From NCBI RefSeq assembly GCF_025979885.1, contig NZ_CP110139.1, forward strand, positions 1,860,001 through 1,924,000: DNA of 64,000 nucleotides, given 5' to 3'. The notes beneath the pieces were generated by a model. It was not told the DNA's origin, did no database searches, and saw nothing but the letters and a program-made list of their open reading frames with translations. Made by a program: the position numbers and the translations under genes. This document shows, in pieces, positions 17,251 through 25,628 of this stretch (the stretch's first letter is position 1; every line of letters begins with the position of its first letter). Source of the DNA: Hymenobacter sp. YIM 151500-1. Its GTDB lineage: Bacteria > Bacteroidota > Bacteroidia > Cytophagales > Hymenobacteraceae.

Positions 17251-17811
17251 TTAACGGGTGGAAAGCTGGTCGAGCGCCAGGTTCAGGCGCAGCACGTGTA
17301 CGGTAGCTGGACCGAAAGCGCCACCGCTCGTATGCTGCGCCACCAGCTCCCGCACCCGGCCGGCCTCCAGGCCGCGGGCCCGCGCCACCCGCGCCACCTG
17401 CACCAGCGCCCCTTGAGGCGAGAGGTGCGGGTCGAGGCCGGAGCCGGAGGCCGTGAGCAGCTCGGCTGGCACCTGGGCCCGGCTCACGCCGGGGTTCTGC
17501 CGCAGAAACGTATCCAGCCGGGCCTTCACCGTGGCCAGGTACTCGGGGTTGCTGGGGCCTTTGTTCGAGCCCGCCGAGCCGGCCGCGTTGTAGTCCACCG
17601 CCGACGGGCGGGTGTTGAAGTACTCGGGCCGGCTAAACTTCTGGCCCACGTTGGCAAAGCCCACCACGCGGCCCTGGTGGCTGATGGTGACGCCCGCCCC
17701 GGCGCCGGGCGCCAGCTGGGCGCCGGCCCATACCAGCGCAGGGTACACGATGCAGCACAGCACTAGCAGAGCCAGGGTAAGGCGGAAAGCAGGGAGCAAA
17801 TGGTTTTTCAT
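17251..17811 (-). CDS. kdpC: Potassium-transporting ATPase subunit C
   Basis: Encodes 186 residues from MKNHLLPAFRLTLALLVLCC. One N-terminal membrane helix is followed by a periplasmic domain with the family motifs FSRPEYFNTRPSAVDYNA, GSNKGPSNPEYL and TASGSGLDPHLSPQGA. KdpC stabilises the KdpA-KdpB pump and may aid ATP binding. It follows kdpB, with a 154-bp gap occupied by a repeat. Confidence 0.95.
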   Translation of the reverse strand: MKNHLLPAFRLTLALLVLCCIVYPALVWAGAQLAPGAGAGVTISHQGRVVGFANVGQKFSRPEYFNTRPSAVDYNAAGSAGSNKGPSNPEYLATVKARLDTFLRQNPGVSRAQVPAELLTASGSGLDPHLSPQGALVQVARVARARGLEAGRVRELVAQHTSGGAFGPATVHVLRLNLALDQLSTR

Positions 17812-17833
17812 GGTAGTGTTATTTTGAAAGGCG

Positions 17834-17943
17834 GTCATGCTCCATCTGAAGTCCGCGCAGCCGAAGCATTTCTACTGAGGTAATCAAATACTAATGCAAC
17901 GAAGCGGTAGAGATGCTTCGGCTGCGCCTCCGCTCAGCATGAC
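17834..17943. repeat. Inverted repeat between kdpB and kdpC
   Basis: The arms are 17834-17875 and 17907-17943. They share GTCATGCT at the outside and GCGCAGCCGAAGCAT(T/C)TCTAC at the inside, with a 5-base length difference. It belongs to the same family as the inner repeat at 11287-11399. Confidence 0.85.
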
Positions 17944-17965
17944 GTTCCTATTGTTTTTCAACCCG

Positions 17966-20014
17966 TTACAAAAACAGCCCTACCAGCAAGTCAATGACCT
18001 TGATGCCGATGAAGGGCACGATAACGCCGCCCAGGCCGTAGACGAGCAAATTGCGGCGCAGCAGGGCGGAGGCCCCGATGGGCTGGTAGGCTACGCCCTT
18101 GAGGGCCAGCGGCACCAGGGCCGGGATGATGACGGCATTGAAAATCACGGCCGACAGAATGGCTGACTGCGGCGACTTCAGCCCCATGATGTTCAGGGCG
18201 CCCAGGCTCGGAATGGCCACCATGAACAAGGCCGGCACAATGGCAAAGTACTTGGCCACGTCGTTGGCGATGCTGAAGGTGGTGAGCGTGCCGCGGGTCA
18301 TGAGCAGCTGCTTGCCGATTTCCACCACTTCGATGAGCTTGGTAGGGTCGTTGTCCAGGTCTACCATGTTGCCGGCTTCCTTGGCGGCCTGGGTGCCCGA
18401 GTTCATGGCCACGCCCACGTCGGCCTGGGCCAGGGCGGGGGCGTCGTTGGTGCCGTCGCCCATCATGGCCACTAGGCGGCCCTGCTGCTGCTCGCGGCGG
18501 ATGTAGGTCATCTTGTCCTCGGGCTTGGCTTCGGCAATGAAGTCATCGACGCCGGCCTTCTCGGCAATGAAGCGGGCCGTGAGCGGGTTGTCGCCGGTGA
18601 CCATCACCGTTTTGATGCCCATGCGGCGCAGGCGCTCAAACCGCTCCTGAATGCCGGGCTTGATGATGTCCTGCAGCTCCACCACGCCCAGAATCCGGTC
18701 GTTTTCGCTGACCACCAGCGGAGTGCCGCCGTTCGAGGCCACGGCATCGACGCGCTGGGTGGCTTCGGACGGGAAGGCCTGGCCGGCGCGCTGGGCCAGC
18801 TGCCGGATGGCGTCGGAGGCGCCCTTGCGGATGCGGGTGCCATCGGCCAGGGTCACGCCCGAGGAGCGGGTTTCGGCCGTGAACTTGATTAGCTCAGCCC
18901 CTTGCAGGCGGCGCTGCTGGGCGGCGGCGTCGAGGCGGCGGGTTTCGCCGGCCAGCTCCACAATGCTCTTGCCTTCGGGGGTTTCGTCGGTGAGCGAGGC
19001 CAGGGTGGCGGCTTCCACCAGCTGCGCCTCCGTAATGCCCGGCGCGGGCCAGAAGTGGGTGGCTTTGCGGTTGCCGATGGTGATGGTACCGGTTTTGTCG
19101 AGCAGGAGCACGTCCACGTCGCCGGCCGTTTCCACGGCTTTGCCGCTTTTGGTGATGACGTTGGCACGCAGGGCGCGGTCCATGCCCGCAATGCCGATGG
19201 CCGAGAGCAGGCCGCCAATCGTGGTCGGAATCAAACACACGAACAGGGCAATAAACGAGGCAATGGCCAGGGGCGCGTGGGCGTAGCGGGCAAAGGGCTC
19301 CAGCGTCACGCACACAATGACGAACACCAGCGTGAAGCCCGCCAGCAAGATGGTGAGGGCAATTTCGTTGGGCGTTTTCTGCCGCGAGGCGCCTTCCACC
19401 AGCGCAATCATCTTGTCCAGAAACGACTCGCCCGGCTGGGTAGTGACGACGACCCTGATGCGGTCCGACAGCACCTTGGTACCGCCCGTGACGCTGGATT
19501 TGTCACCGCCCGCCTCCCGAATCACCGGCGCCGACTCGCCCGTAATAGCCGATTCGTCAATCGTGGCCAGCCCTTCGATGATTTCGCCATCAGTGGGGAT
19601 AATCTCGCCGGCTTCCACCAGGAACACCTGGCCTTTCTGGAGCTGGGAAGAGGAAATGGTGCGCACCGTGCCCCGCTCGTCCACCACGCGGGCGGGCGTT
19701 TCCTCGCGGGTTTTGCGCAGGCTTTCGGCCTGAGCCTTGCCGCGGGCCTCGGCAATGGCCTCGGCGAAGTTGGCAAACAGCAAGGTCAGAAACAGCACCA
19801 TGAATACGGTGAAGTTGTACCCGAACGAGCCCTGGGCCGGGTCGGGATTTATAAGCAGGCCCAGCGTCACCAGCAGCATTACCACCGTCCCAATTTCCAC
19901 CGTGAACATCACCGGGTTGCGGAACATGGTGCGCGGGTCGAGCTTCACGAAGGCCTGCTTGATGGCTTCGGAAACCAACGCGGGCTGGAAAAGGGACTGT
20001 TCTTTTGTAGACAT
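17966..20014 (-). CDS. kdpB: Potassium-transporting P-type ATPase subunit B
   Basis: Encodes 682 residues from [20 protein letters not shown]; an ATG eight codons upstream is less likely. P-type ATPase motifs are intact: [20 protein letters not shown] (actuator loop), [13 protein letters not shown] (phosphorylated Asp), [11 protein letters not shown] and [18 protein letters not shown]. KdpB hydrolyses ATP to drive K+ uptake through KdpA. Length is normal for the family. Confidence 0.97.
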   Translation of the reverse strand: MSTKEQSLFQPALVSEAIKQAFVKLDPRTMFRNPVMFTVEIGTVVMLLVTLGLLINPDPAQGSFGYNFTVFMVLFLTLLFANFAEAIAEARGKAQAESLRKTREETPARVVDERGTVRTISSSQLQKGQVFLVEAGEIIPTDGEIIEGLATIDESAITGESAPVIREAGGDKSSVTGGTKVLSDRIRVVVTTQPGESFLDKMIALVEGASRQKTPNEIALTILLAGFTLVFVIVCVTLEPFARYAHAPLAIASFIALFVCLIPTTIGGLLSAIGIAGMDRALRANVITKSGKAVETAGDVDVLLLDKTGTITIGNRKATHFWPAPGITEAQLVEAATLASLTDETPEGKSIVELAGETRRLDAAAQQRRLQGAELIKFTAETRSSGVTLADGTRIRKGASDAIRQLAQRAGQAFPSEATQRVDAVASNGGTPLVVSENDRILGVVELQDIIKPGIQERFERLRRMGIKTVMVTGDNPLTARFIAEKAGVDDFIAEAKPEDKMTYIRREQQQGRLVAMMGDGTNDAPALAQADVGVAMNSGTQAAKEAGNMVDLDNDPTKLIEVVEIGKQLLMTRGTLTTFSIANDVAKYFAIVPALFMVAIPSLGALNIMGLKSPQSAILSAVIFNAVIIPALVPLALKGVAYQPIGASALLRRNLLVYGLGGVIVPFIGIKVIDLLVGLFL

Positions 20015-20030
20015 GAGAAGTTCTGTCGGG

Positions 20031-20188
20031 CGCCTCACCCCCTAGCCCCCTCTCCGAAAAGGAGAGGGGGAACTAGCTTTTAGTTTTTAGAGCTAGTTCG
20101 GAGGGTGTACTTGGCGAAAAGACGAAGACTAAAAAGCTAGAGCTAATCCCCCCTCTCCTTTTCGGAGAGGGGGCTAGGGGGTGAGGCG
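20031..20188. repeat. Inverted repeat between kdpA and kdpB
   Basis: The outer arms are 20031-20069 and 20151-20188, starting CGCCTCACCCCCTAGCC. Each arm contains its own hairpin CTCTCC-GAAAA-GGAGAG. The middle holds AGCTAG/CTAGCT words that also pair. It fills the kdpA-kdpB gap almost completely. Confidence 0.88.
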
Positions 20189-20195
20189 ACTAGAG

Positions 20196-21896
20196 CTAAT
20201 ACAGGGAGAAATGCTCGGCCAGGGGGCCCAGGGCCAGGGCCGGGAAGAAGGCCAGGGCGGCAATGATGACGATGACGGCCAGCACCATCACGCCGAAGGT
20301 GGCCGTGTCGGCGGGTAGGGTGCCGGCGCCTTCGGGCACGTACTTCTTGCGGGCCAGCAGGCCGGCAATAGCCACCGGGCCGATGATGGGCAGGAAGCGG
20401 GCCAGCAGCAGCACCACGCCGGTGCTGATGTTCCAGAACGGGGTGTTGTCGCCGAGGCCCTCGAAGCCGGAGCCGTTGTTGGCGGCCGAGGAGGTGAATT
20501 CGTAGAGCATTTCGGAAAAGCCGTGGTAGCCGGGGTTGGCCAGCCAGCCGGCGTACGCCTGGGGGTTGCCCACGTAGGTGTGGGCCGCCAGCGCCGTGCC
20601 GGCCAAAATCAGCAGCGGGTGCAGCAGCGTCACGATGACGGCAATTTTCATTTCGCGGGCTTCGATCTTCTTGCCCAGCAGCTCCGGCGTGCGGCCCACC
20701 ATGAGGCCGGCAATGAACACGGCAATAATCAGGTAGGCGAAGAAGTTGAGCAGGCCCACCCCGCAGCCCCCGTAAAAGGCGTTGGTCATCATGCCCAGCA
20801 GTTCCATCATGCCCGTCAGGGGCATGTGCGAGTCGTGCATGGAGTTCACCGAGCCGCAGCTGATGACGGTATTGGTGATGCCCCAATAGGCCGAAGCCGC
20901 TGCCCCAAAGCGCATTTCCTTGCCTTCCAGGGCGCCCAGCGTTTGGTCGATGCCCAGGGCGCTGATGGCGGGGTTGCCGTGCAGCTCGTAGTACACGGCC
21001 GGGGCCAGCAGCGCCAGGAAGCCCACGGTCATCACCCCGAATACCATGTAGGCCAGCCGGGGGCGCCGCAGGTAAAAGCCCAGGGCAAACACCATCGCCA
21101 CCGGAATGATGACGAGGGCAATGTTCTGGACGGCGTTGGTGAGGAAGTTGGGGTTTTCGAGCGGGTGGGCCGAGTTGGCCCCGAAGAAGCCGCCGCCGTT
21201 GGTGCCCAGCTCCTTGATGGCCACCATGGCCGCCACCGGCCCGCGGCTCACCGCCACCGAGTCGCCCTGCACGGTAACGAGCGGCTGCTTGCCTTGCAGG
21301 GTCATGGGCGTGCCGTTGAAGGCCAGGAGGAGGGCCACCAGCAGGGAACCCGGCAACAGCAGGCGCGTCAGGCTTTTTACAAAGTAGTCGTAGAAGTTGC
21401 CCAGCCGGTCGGTGGCGCGGGTTTGCAGGGCGTTGAACACCACCACGGCCGCCGCAATGCCGGTGGCCGCACTCACAAACTGCAAAAAGGTGATAACAAA
21501 GAGTTGCGAAAAATAGCTGAGGCCGGTTTCGCCGGAGTAGTGTTGCAAGTTGCAGTTCACCAGAAAGGAAATGGCCGTATTAAAAGCCAAGTCCGGCGTC
21601 ATCGAAGGGTTGTGGTCGGGGTTGAGCGGCAGGCTGCCCTGGGTGCTCAGCACCAGCATGGCCAGCAGAAACCACACGAGGTTGATGGTGAGCAGGGCCA
21701 CCAGGTGCTGCTGCCAGGTCATGTCGCGCCGGGCGTCGATGCCGCTGAGGCGAAACAGGCCGCTTTCCAGGGGCCGCATAAAATCCAGCAGGTTCTTCTC
21801 GCCCCGGAACACGCGGGCCAGGTAGCGCCCCAGCGGCAGGGCCAGCACCAGCGTGAGCAAGTAAATAGCGCCGATGCTGAGTAGTTCGTTGAGCAT
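20196..21896 (-). CDS. kdpA: Potassium-transporting ATPase subunit A
   Basis: Encodes 566 residues with about ten membrane helices. Selectivity-filter-like motifs are FLVNCNLQHYSGE, NGGGFFGANSAHPLENP, NTVISCGSVNSMHDS and SSAANNGSGFEG, matching the four SKT-derived pore loops of KdpA. It forms the channel-like K+ path of the Kdp pump. Start MLNELLSIGAIYLLTL. Confidence 0.97.
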   Translation of the reverse strand: MLNELLSIGAIYLLTLVLALPLGRYLARVFRGEKNLLDFMRPLESGLFRLSGIDARRDMTWQQHLVALLTINLVWFLLAMLVLSTQGSLPLNPDHNPSMTPDLAFNTAISFLVNCNLQHYSGETGLSYFSQLFVITFLQFVSAATGIAAAVVVFNALQTRATDRLGNFYDYFVKSLTRLLLPGSLLVALLLAFNGTPMTLQGKQPLVTVQGDSVAVSRGPVAAMVAIKELGTNGGGFFGANSAHPLENPNFLTNAVQNIALVIIPVAMVFALGFYLRRPRLAYMVFGVMTVGFLALLAPAVYYELHGNPAISALGIDQTLGALEGKEMRFGAAASAYWGITNTVISCGSVNSMHDSHMPLTGMMELLGMMTNAFYGGCGVGLLNFFAYLIIAVFIAGLMVGRTPELLGKKIEAREMKIAVIVTLLHPLLILAGTALAAHTYVGNPQAYAGWLANPGYHGFSEMLYEFTSSAANNGSGFEGLGDNTPFWNISTGVVLLLARFLPIIGPVAIAGLLARKKYVPEGAGTLPADTATFGVMVLAVIVIIAALAFFPALALGPLAEHFSLY

Positions 21897-21908
21897 GAGT
21901 GGAAGTTG

Positions 21909-22025
21909 AGCCCCACCCCAACCCCTCCCCTGCGGGGGAGGGGCTCTAGTTTTAAAAACTAGTTTTCTAAAAAGCTAGAACTAAGAACTAGAGCCTCTTC
22001 CTACCGAGGAGGAGTTGGGGTGGGA
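21909..22025. repeat. Inverted repeat between kdpF and kdpA
   Basis: The left arm begins GCCCCACCCCAACCCCTCC and ends in CTCTAGTTTT. The right arm, from about 21986, holds AACTAGAGCCTC and GAGTTGGGGTGGGA. The arms are imperfect complements, and the loop is made of CTAG-containing words. It fills the kdpF-kdpA gap. Confidence 0.8.
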
Positions 22026-22028
22026 TGA

Positions 22029-22109
22029 TTAGAATTTTTCGGGCTTGAGCAGCACGTAGCAGAGGTAGCAGAACGTGACCACCGACAGCGCAAACAGGGC
22101 AATCATCAT
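22029..22109 (-). CDS. kdpF: Potassium-transporting ATPase subunit F (26 aa)
   Basis: The frame MMIALFALSVVTFCYLCYVL followed by LKPEKF is a single membrane helix with the hallmark KdpF ending (YLCYVLLKPEKF). KdpF is a small lipid-like subunit that stabilises the Kdp complex. It sits upstream of kdpA in the standard order. The second Met, one codon later, could also be the start. Confidence 0.92.
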   Translation of the reverse strand: MMIALFALSVVTFCYLCYVLLKPEKF

Positions 22110-22134
22110 GGCGGAAAGCAGGATAGGCGGAGGG

Positions 22135-22221
22135 TCAGATTCGCTCGAAAAAATCAACCGATTTATAGAAGAGCCAGAAACCGGTGCAGCCGGCGGCGGT
22201 CAGGAGCAGGGTCGTCAGCAT
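22135..22221 (-). CDS. 28-aa single-helix membrane protein upstream of kdpF
   Basis: The frame MLTTLLLTAAGCTGFWLFYK ends SVDFFERI. It is one hydrophobic helix followed by a short charged tail. It starts 35 bp after the stop of the gene at 22257 and ends 25 bp before kdpF, so it fits an operon. It looks designed like KdpF but differs in sequence. I know no named family; the gene call rests on position and composition. Confidence 0.5.
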   Translation of the reverse strand: MLTTLLLTAAGCTGFWLFYKSVDFFERI

Positions 22222-22256
22222 GGGCAGCGGGAAGGCTGAGTGAAGGGCTGGGGCCG

Positions 22257-22610
22257 TTAGGGCAGCATGTTGGCGTGGGGAGCATGGTAGGCCCGGTACA
22301 GGCGGGCGGGCATCAACTGGCGGGCCAGCTGGGTGTGGTGGGTGCTGCCGTCGAGGTGGAGGCAGTGCAGGTACACGTTTTCCACGGCCCGGCTCAGGCC
22401 GGCGTCGCACCGGTCGAGCAAGTGGTCGGCCGTTTCGAAGCAGCGCCGCAGCAGGGCCAGGCGCCCCTGGTGGGCTGCGGTGCGGGTGAAGGCCGCAAAG
22501 CAACCGAGCTGCTGGTACACGCTTGCGGCGGTAGTTGGAGTTTGCAGTTCCGGGCCCAGCTCGGGCAGGCTTTCCAGCAGGTAGGTCGCAGTTTCGGCAG
22601 GAGAAATCAT
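22257..22610 (-). CDS. Conserved-looking cytoplasmic protein at the head of the kdp operon
   Basis: Encodes 117 residues from MISPAETATYLLESLPELGP; the frame is open 75 codons upstream through repeat-like DNA, so that extension is rejected. It appears all-helical: VYQQLGCFAAFTRTAAHQGR, LALLRRCFETADHLLDRC, and AVENVYLHCLHLD. It has no membrane segment or signal peptide. The pattern resembles small uncharacterised proteins found with kdp genes in Bacteroidota, but I cannot name the family firmly. Its position suggests a role in Kdp control or assembly. Confidence 0.65.
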   Translation of the reverse strand: MISPAETATYLLESLPELGPELQTPTTAASVYQQLGCFAAFTRTAAHQGRLALLRRCFETADHLLDRCDAGLSRAVENVYLHCLHLDGSTHHTQLARQLMPARLYRAYHAPHANMLP

Positions 22611-22960
22611 GGGGTGTTGGTTAGGTAAACGCCCCCGGCGCGCGGCCGAGGCCTTGCCAGGCGCGGCTGCGCCGCGGCAAGGCCAGCCGCAATCTGGCTG
22701 CGCGCCAAATTGCCTGAAGGCTCGTGCCTGCCCTACCCAACCGTTATGCCAGCGTGGAGCTGCGAAGCGCAGCGTATTGTACGTCAACCACCTACACTGC
22801 CCTGCCCGCCCTCCCGCAAAACGCAACCGAGTCATTCTGACCCGGTGCGTCGGTCAGAATAACTCGGTTTGGAGAAGCCTTGCGGGAGCTGCAAGCTGCT
22901 GTTCTGACGAAAAGCTTACAGCTTGTGGCTTACAGCTTGCAGCTTCCGCAGGGGAAAGGG
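22611..22960. other. Gap upstream of the kdp operon, with two hairpin elements
   Basis: It should contain the kdp promoter. A GC-rich hairpin (GGCCTTGCC with GGCAAGGCC, 22650-22683) and a longer inverted repeat (22811-22888) are present, as well as AGCTTGCAGCTT-type words near 22912-22945. I searched for a sigma-54 -24/-12 pair (GG-N10-GC on the minus strand) and found none that fits. Confidence 0.45.
22811..22888. repeat. Inverted repeat upstream of the kdp operon
   Basis: The outer words are CTCCCGCAA and TTGCGGGAG. The inner words are CCGAGTCATTCTGACC and GGTCAGAATAACTCGG. The arms differ by short indels between these blocks. Confidence 0.75.
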
Positions 22961-24313
22961 TTACAGCCCGTACTCCTGAATCTTGCGGTACAGGGTTTTG
23001 GTGCCGATGCCCAGTTGGCGGGCGGCTTCCATCTTGTTGCCGCCGGTGTCGTGCAGCACCTGCCGAATCTGGCGCTTCTCCATGGTGCGCAGCGACTTAT
23101 CGGCGGCTTCGTCCAGGCCCGCGTCGGGCGTGAAGTAGTGCAGCTCGGCGGGCAGGTCGTCCACGGTCAGCGTGTCACCGTCGGCGAGAATGACGGCGCG
23201 TTCGAGCACGTTTTTCAACTCCCGCACATTGCCTTTCCAGTCGTAGCGTTGCAGCTCGCGCAGGGCGGCGGCGTCGAGGCCGCGCAGGCGGCGGCGCAGC
23301 TTAGCGGCGTAGAACTGCAGAAAGTACTGGGCCAGGGGCTCGATGTCGGCGCGCCGCTCGTTGAGGCCGGGCACGGGCACCGTAAACACCGAAAGGCGGT
23401 AGTACAAGTCGGGCCGGAAATGGCCTTCGGCGGCTTCCTGGCGCAGGTTACGGTTGGTGGCGGCCACGATGCGCACATCCACTTGCACAGGCTTCACGTC
23501 GCCGAGCTTGGTGAAGGTCTGGGTTTCGAGCACCCGCAGGAACTTGGCCTGCACATTCAGCTCCAGCTCCCCGATTTCGTCCAGGAACAAGGTGCCGCCG
23601 TGGGCTTCTTCCAGCAGTCCGCGCTTGTCGGCCAGGGCCCCCGTAAACGCGCCCTTCCGGTAGCCAAACAGCTCCGATTCCAGCAAGTCCTTCGGGAAAG
23701 CCGAGCAGTTGACGGCCACAAACGGCTTGCTCCGGCGCGGGCTAGCCTGGTGGATGGCCTGGGCAAACAGCTCCTTGCCGGCGCCGGTGGGGCCTTCCAG
23801 CAGCACGGTGCTGTCGGTGGAAGCCACGCGCTGGGCCAGGCGCTTGGCCTCTTGCAGGGCCTGGGAGTGCCCAATCATGCTCTCGAAGCTGTACTGGGCA
23901 CCCACTTTCTTTTCCAGATCGGCCACGCGGCGCTGGAGGCGGGCTTTTTCGGCGGCGCGGTCTACCACTACCACCAGCTGGTCGTCGGAGTCGCCTTTGG
24001 TCAGGTAGTCGAAGGCACCTTGCTTCATGGCCCGCACGCCGTCGGCAATGGTGCCGTAGGCAGTCAGCAGGACGACTTCGGCCAGCGGGGCCACTTGCTG
24101 GTAGCGCGGTAGCAGGTCGAGGCCGTGGCCGTCGGGCAGCTTCACGTCGCTCAGCACCACCAGCACCTCGTCGGCGTGCTGGCGCAGTTCCTCCAGGCCG
24201 CGGCGGGCGTCGGGGGCCGTCAGCACGGTGTAGCCTTCCAGCTCCAGCATGCGCGCTATGGCCTGGCGCAGGTGGGTTTCGTCGTCGATGAGCAGCAGGG
24301 TACCGGTGGGCAT
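22961..24313 (-). CDS. NtrC-type sigma-54-dependent response regulator of the kdp locus
   Basis: Encodes 450 residues. The receiver (1-120) has VVLSDVKLPDGHGLDLL. The AAA+ domain has Walker A EGPTGAGKELFAQ, the sigma-54 contact loop GAFTGA (in YRKGAFTGALAD), Walker B GGTLFLDEIGEL and the arginine region FRPDLYYRL. A C-terminal Fis-type HTH follows (MEAARQLGIGTKTLYRKI). It is upstream of the kdp genes in the same direction. It probably takes the place of KdpE, receiving phosphate from the locus kinase and activating a sigma-54 promoter; that pairing is inferred. Confidence 0.92.
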   Translation of the reverse strand: MPTGTLLLIDDETHLRQAIARMLELEGYTVLTAPDARRGLEELRQHADEVLVVLSDVKLPDGHGLDLLPRYQQVAPLAEVVLLTAYGTIADGVRAMKQGAFDYLTKGDSDDQLVVVVDRAAEKARLQRRVADLEKKVGAQYSFESMIGHSQALQEAKRLAQRVASTDSTVLLEGPTGAGKELFAQAIHQASPRRSKPFVAVNCSAFPKDLLESELFGYRKGAFTGALADKRGLLEEAHGGTLFLDEIGELELNVQAKFLRVLETQTFTKLGDVKPVQVDVRIVAATNRNLRQEAAEGHFRPDLYYRLSVFTVPVPGLNERRADIEPLAQYFLQFYAAKLRRRLRGLDAAALRELQRYDWKGNVRELKNVLERAVILADGDTLTVDDLPAELHYFTPDAGLDEAADKSLRTMEKRQIRQVLHDTGGNKMEAARQLGIGTKTLYRKIQEYGL

Positions 24314-24351
24314 AGGCAGAGCTTGGCAGCAAAGGTGCTGTAATCAAACGA

Positions 24352-24384
24352 AAAACCCGCTCTACAAGATGTAAAGCGGGTTTT
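24352..24384. terminator. Hairpin terminator
   Basis: A 10-bp perfect stem, AAAACCCGCT with AGCGGGTTTT, has a 13-nt loop and A/T runs on both sides. It could act in either direction. It lies just before the small ORF at 24386 and upstream of the NtrC-type gene, so it marks the border between the kdp locus and the accessory segment. Confidence 0.75.
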
Positions 24385-24385
24385 G

Positions 24386-24544
24386 ATGGGCCTACATAGT
24401 GGAGTATCGAACTTTTTGCCCAAAGATAACGAGCAAGAACTGGGAAAGTATTGGCGCCAGGATTTAGAGGCTATTGCATTTTTTAGCCGGGCGATAGATC
24501 TAGAACTTTATACCACTTCGCCGGAGGAGGGCGCCGCACAATGA
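24386..24544 (+). CDS. Small acidic protein overlapping the HTH gene
   Basis: A 52-residue frame: MGLHSGVSNFLPKDNEQELG, then KYWRQDLEAIAFFSRAIDLE and LYTTSPEEGAAQ. Its stop TGA overlaps the ATG of the next gene in an ATGA arrangement, which is typical of translationally coupled genes. No family is recognised. The start is uncertain because the frame is open back to 24344. Its base composition is lower in GC than the kdp genes. Confidence 0.5.
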   Translation: MGLHSGVSNFLPKDNEQELGKYWRQDLEAIAFFSRAIDLELYTTSPEEGAAQ

Positions 24545-24777
24545 AGGCTGCCGCTACCTCCCCTTCTACCAAGTCGCGTGCCCTCATCGTACCGGCTGAG
24601 GTACTAGCGCTGGAAGACATTACCCTCACGGCCAAACTCATCTTGGCCGAAATAATCGACCTCTACAAAGTCAGGAAACACGTCTTTGCCAGCGACGAGC
24701 ACTTCGCCACCCGGCTCGGCATCGGCCTGCGCACCGTCGGTGACGCCATCAAGCAACTGCACGAACACGGCTTACTA

Positions 24778-25625
24778 GGGTGTGTCTGAAAAGTGCTGGT
24801 GCTTAAATTAGGGGATGGCAGCACGATACGAGTTGAATGACGGGCAGTGGGCGGTAGTAGCGGCCGAGTTGCCGCCGCAGCGCACGGGTCGGCCGCGACG
24901 CGAGGACCGGCTGGGGTGGAACGCCTTGCTGTGGATCTTGTGCACGGGCGCGGCGTGGCGGGACTTGCCGGCGCGCTACGGCCCGTGGCAAACGGCCTAC
25001 GAGCGGTTCCGCCGTTGGTCAGCCGACGGCATGTTTGAGCAGGTGTTGGCCGCCCTGCGCTTGTGCCTGGACGCAGACGGGCTGCTCGACCTGGACACGT
25101 GGCTGGTGGACTCGACCACGGTGCGCGCCACGAAAAGCGCGGCCGGCGGGGCGAAAAAAAAGCCCGCTGCCCCGGGCGCAGTCGCGGCGGGCTGCCCAGC
25201 AAGCTGCACGTGGTGTGCCACGGGGCGGGCACGCCGCTGGCGCTGCAACTCTCGGCCGGGCAGCGCCACGACGCGCCACAGTTCCAGCCCTTGTGCGAGC
25301 AGGTACACGCCCGCCGCGCCAGCTCATTGCCGACCGCGGCTACGACGCCCGGTACATCCGCCGCTGGCGGCGCCGGCGCCGCATCCGCGCCGTCATCCCG
25401 CGGCGCCGGCCCGCCACAGGACAGCATTGCCGCCGGCGCGGACGGCCGCCGCACATCGAAGCGCAGCGCTATGCCCGTCGCAACGTGGTGGAGCGCTTCT
25501 TCGGCTCGCTCAAAGAGCACCGCCGCGTGGCCACCCGCTACGACAAACACGACCAGCACTTCCTCGACATGGCCGTGTTGGCCTGTATTCGCCGCATTTT
25601 GCAACGCCACTTTTCAGACACTGCC
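24778..25625 (+). mobile_element. IS5-type insertion sequence (848 bp)
   Basis: The terminal inverted repeats are GGGTGTGTCTGAAAAGTG on the left and the complement of CACTTTTCAGACACTGCC on the right (16 of 18 matching). The element is flanked by TA inside a CTAG-like target, as expected for the IS427-type branch of IS5. It interrupts the HTH gene at 24541 and contains one transposase gene with frame breaks. Confidence 0.9.
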
Positions 25626-25628
25626 TAG
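24815..25628 (+). pseudogene. IS5-family transposase with two frame changes
   Basis: The first frame starts MAARYELNDGQWAVVAAELP and carries the DUF4096-type N-terminus and the first catalytic Asp (TWLVDSTTVRA). A run of eight A at about 25147-25154 allows a -1 shift into RSRGGLPSKLHVVCHGAGTP, which is normal for this branch. A second change is needed near 25300-25325 to reach LIADRGYDARYIRRW (second Asp) and NVVERFFGSLKEHRRVATR (Glu). The residues usually found between these blocks are shortened, so a small deletion probably inactivated the gene. Its stop overlaps the target site. Confidence 0.8.

Noticed and set aside
22611..22960. Sigma-54 promoter for the kdp operon
   Set aside because: No GG-N10-GC pair with TGGC/TTGC context was found on the minus strand; one candidate has 14 bases between the elements.
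24384..24420. Possible att copy of the tRNA 3' end on the left of the island (TGGGCC and ATCGAAC words)
   Set aside because: Only short words match the tRNA region; spacing differs and the sequence is part of an open frame. It is too weak to call an attachment site.
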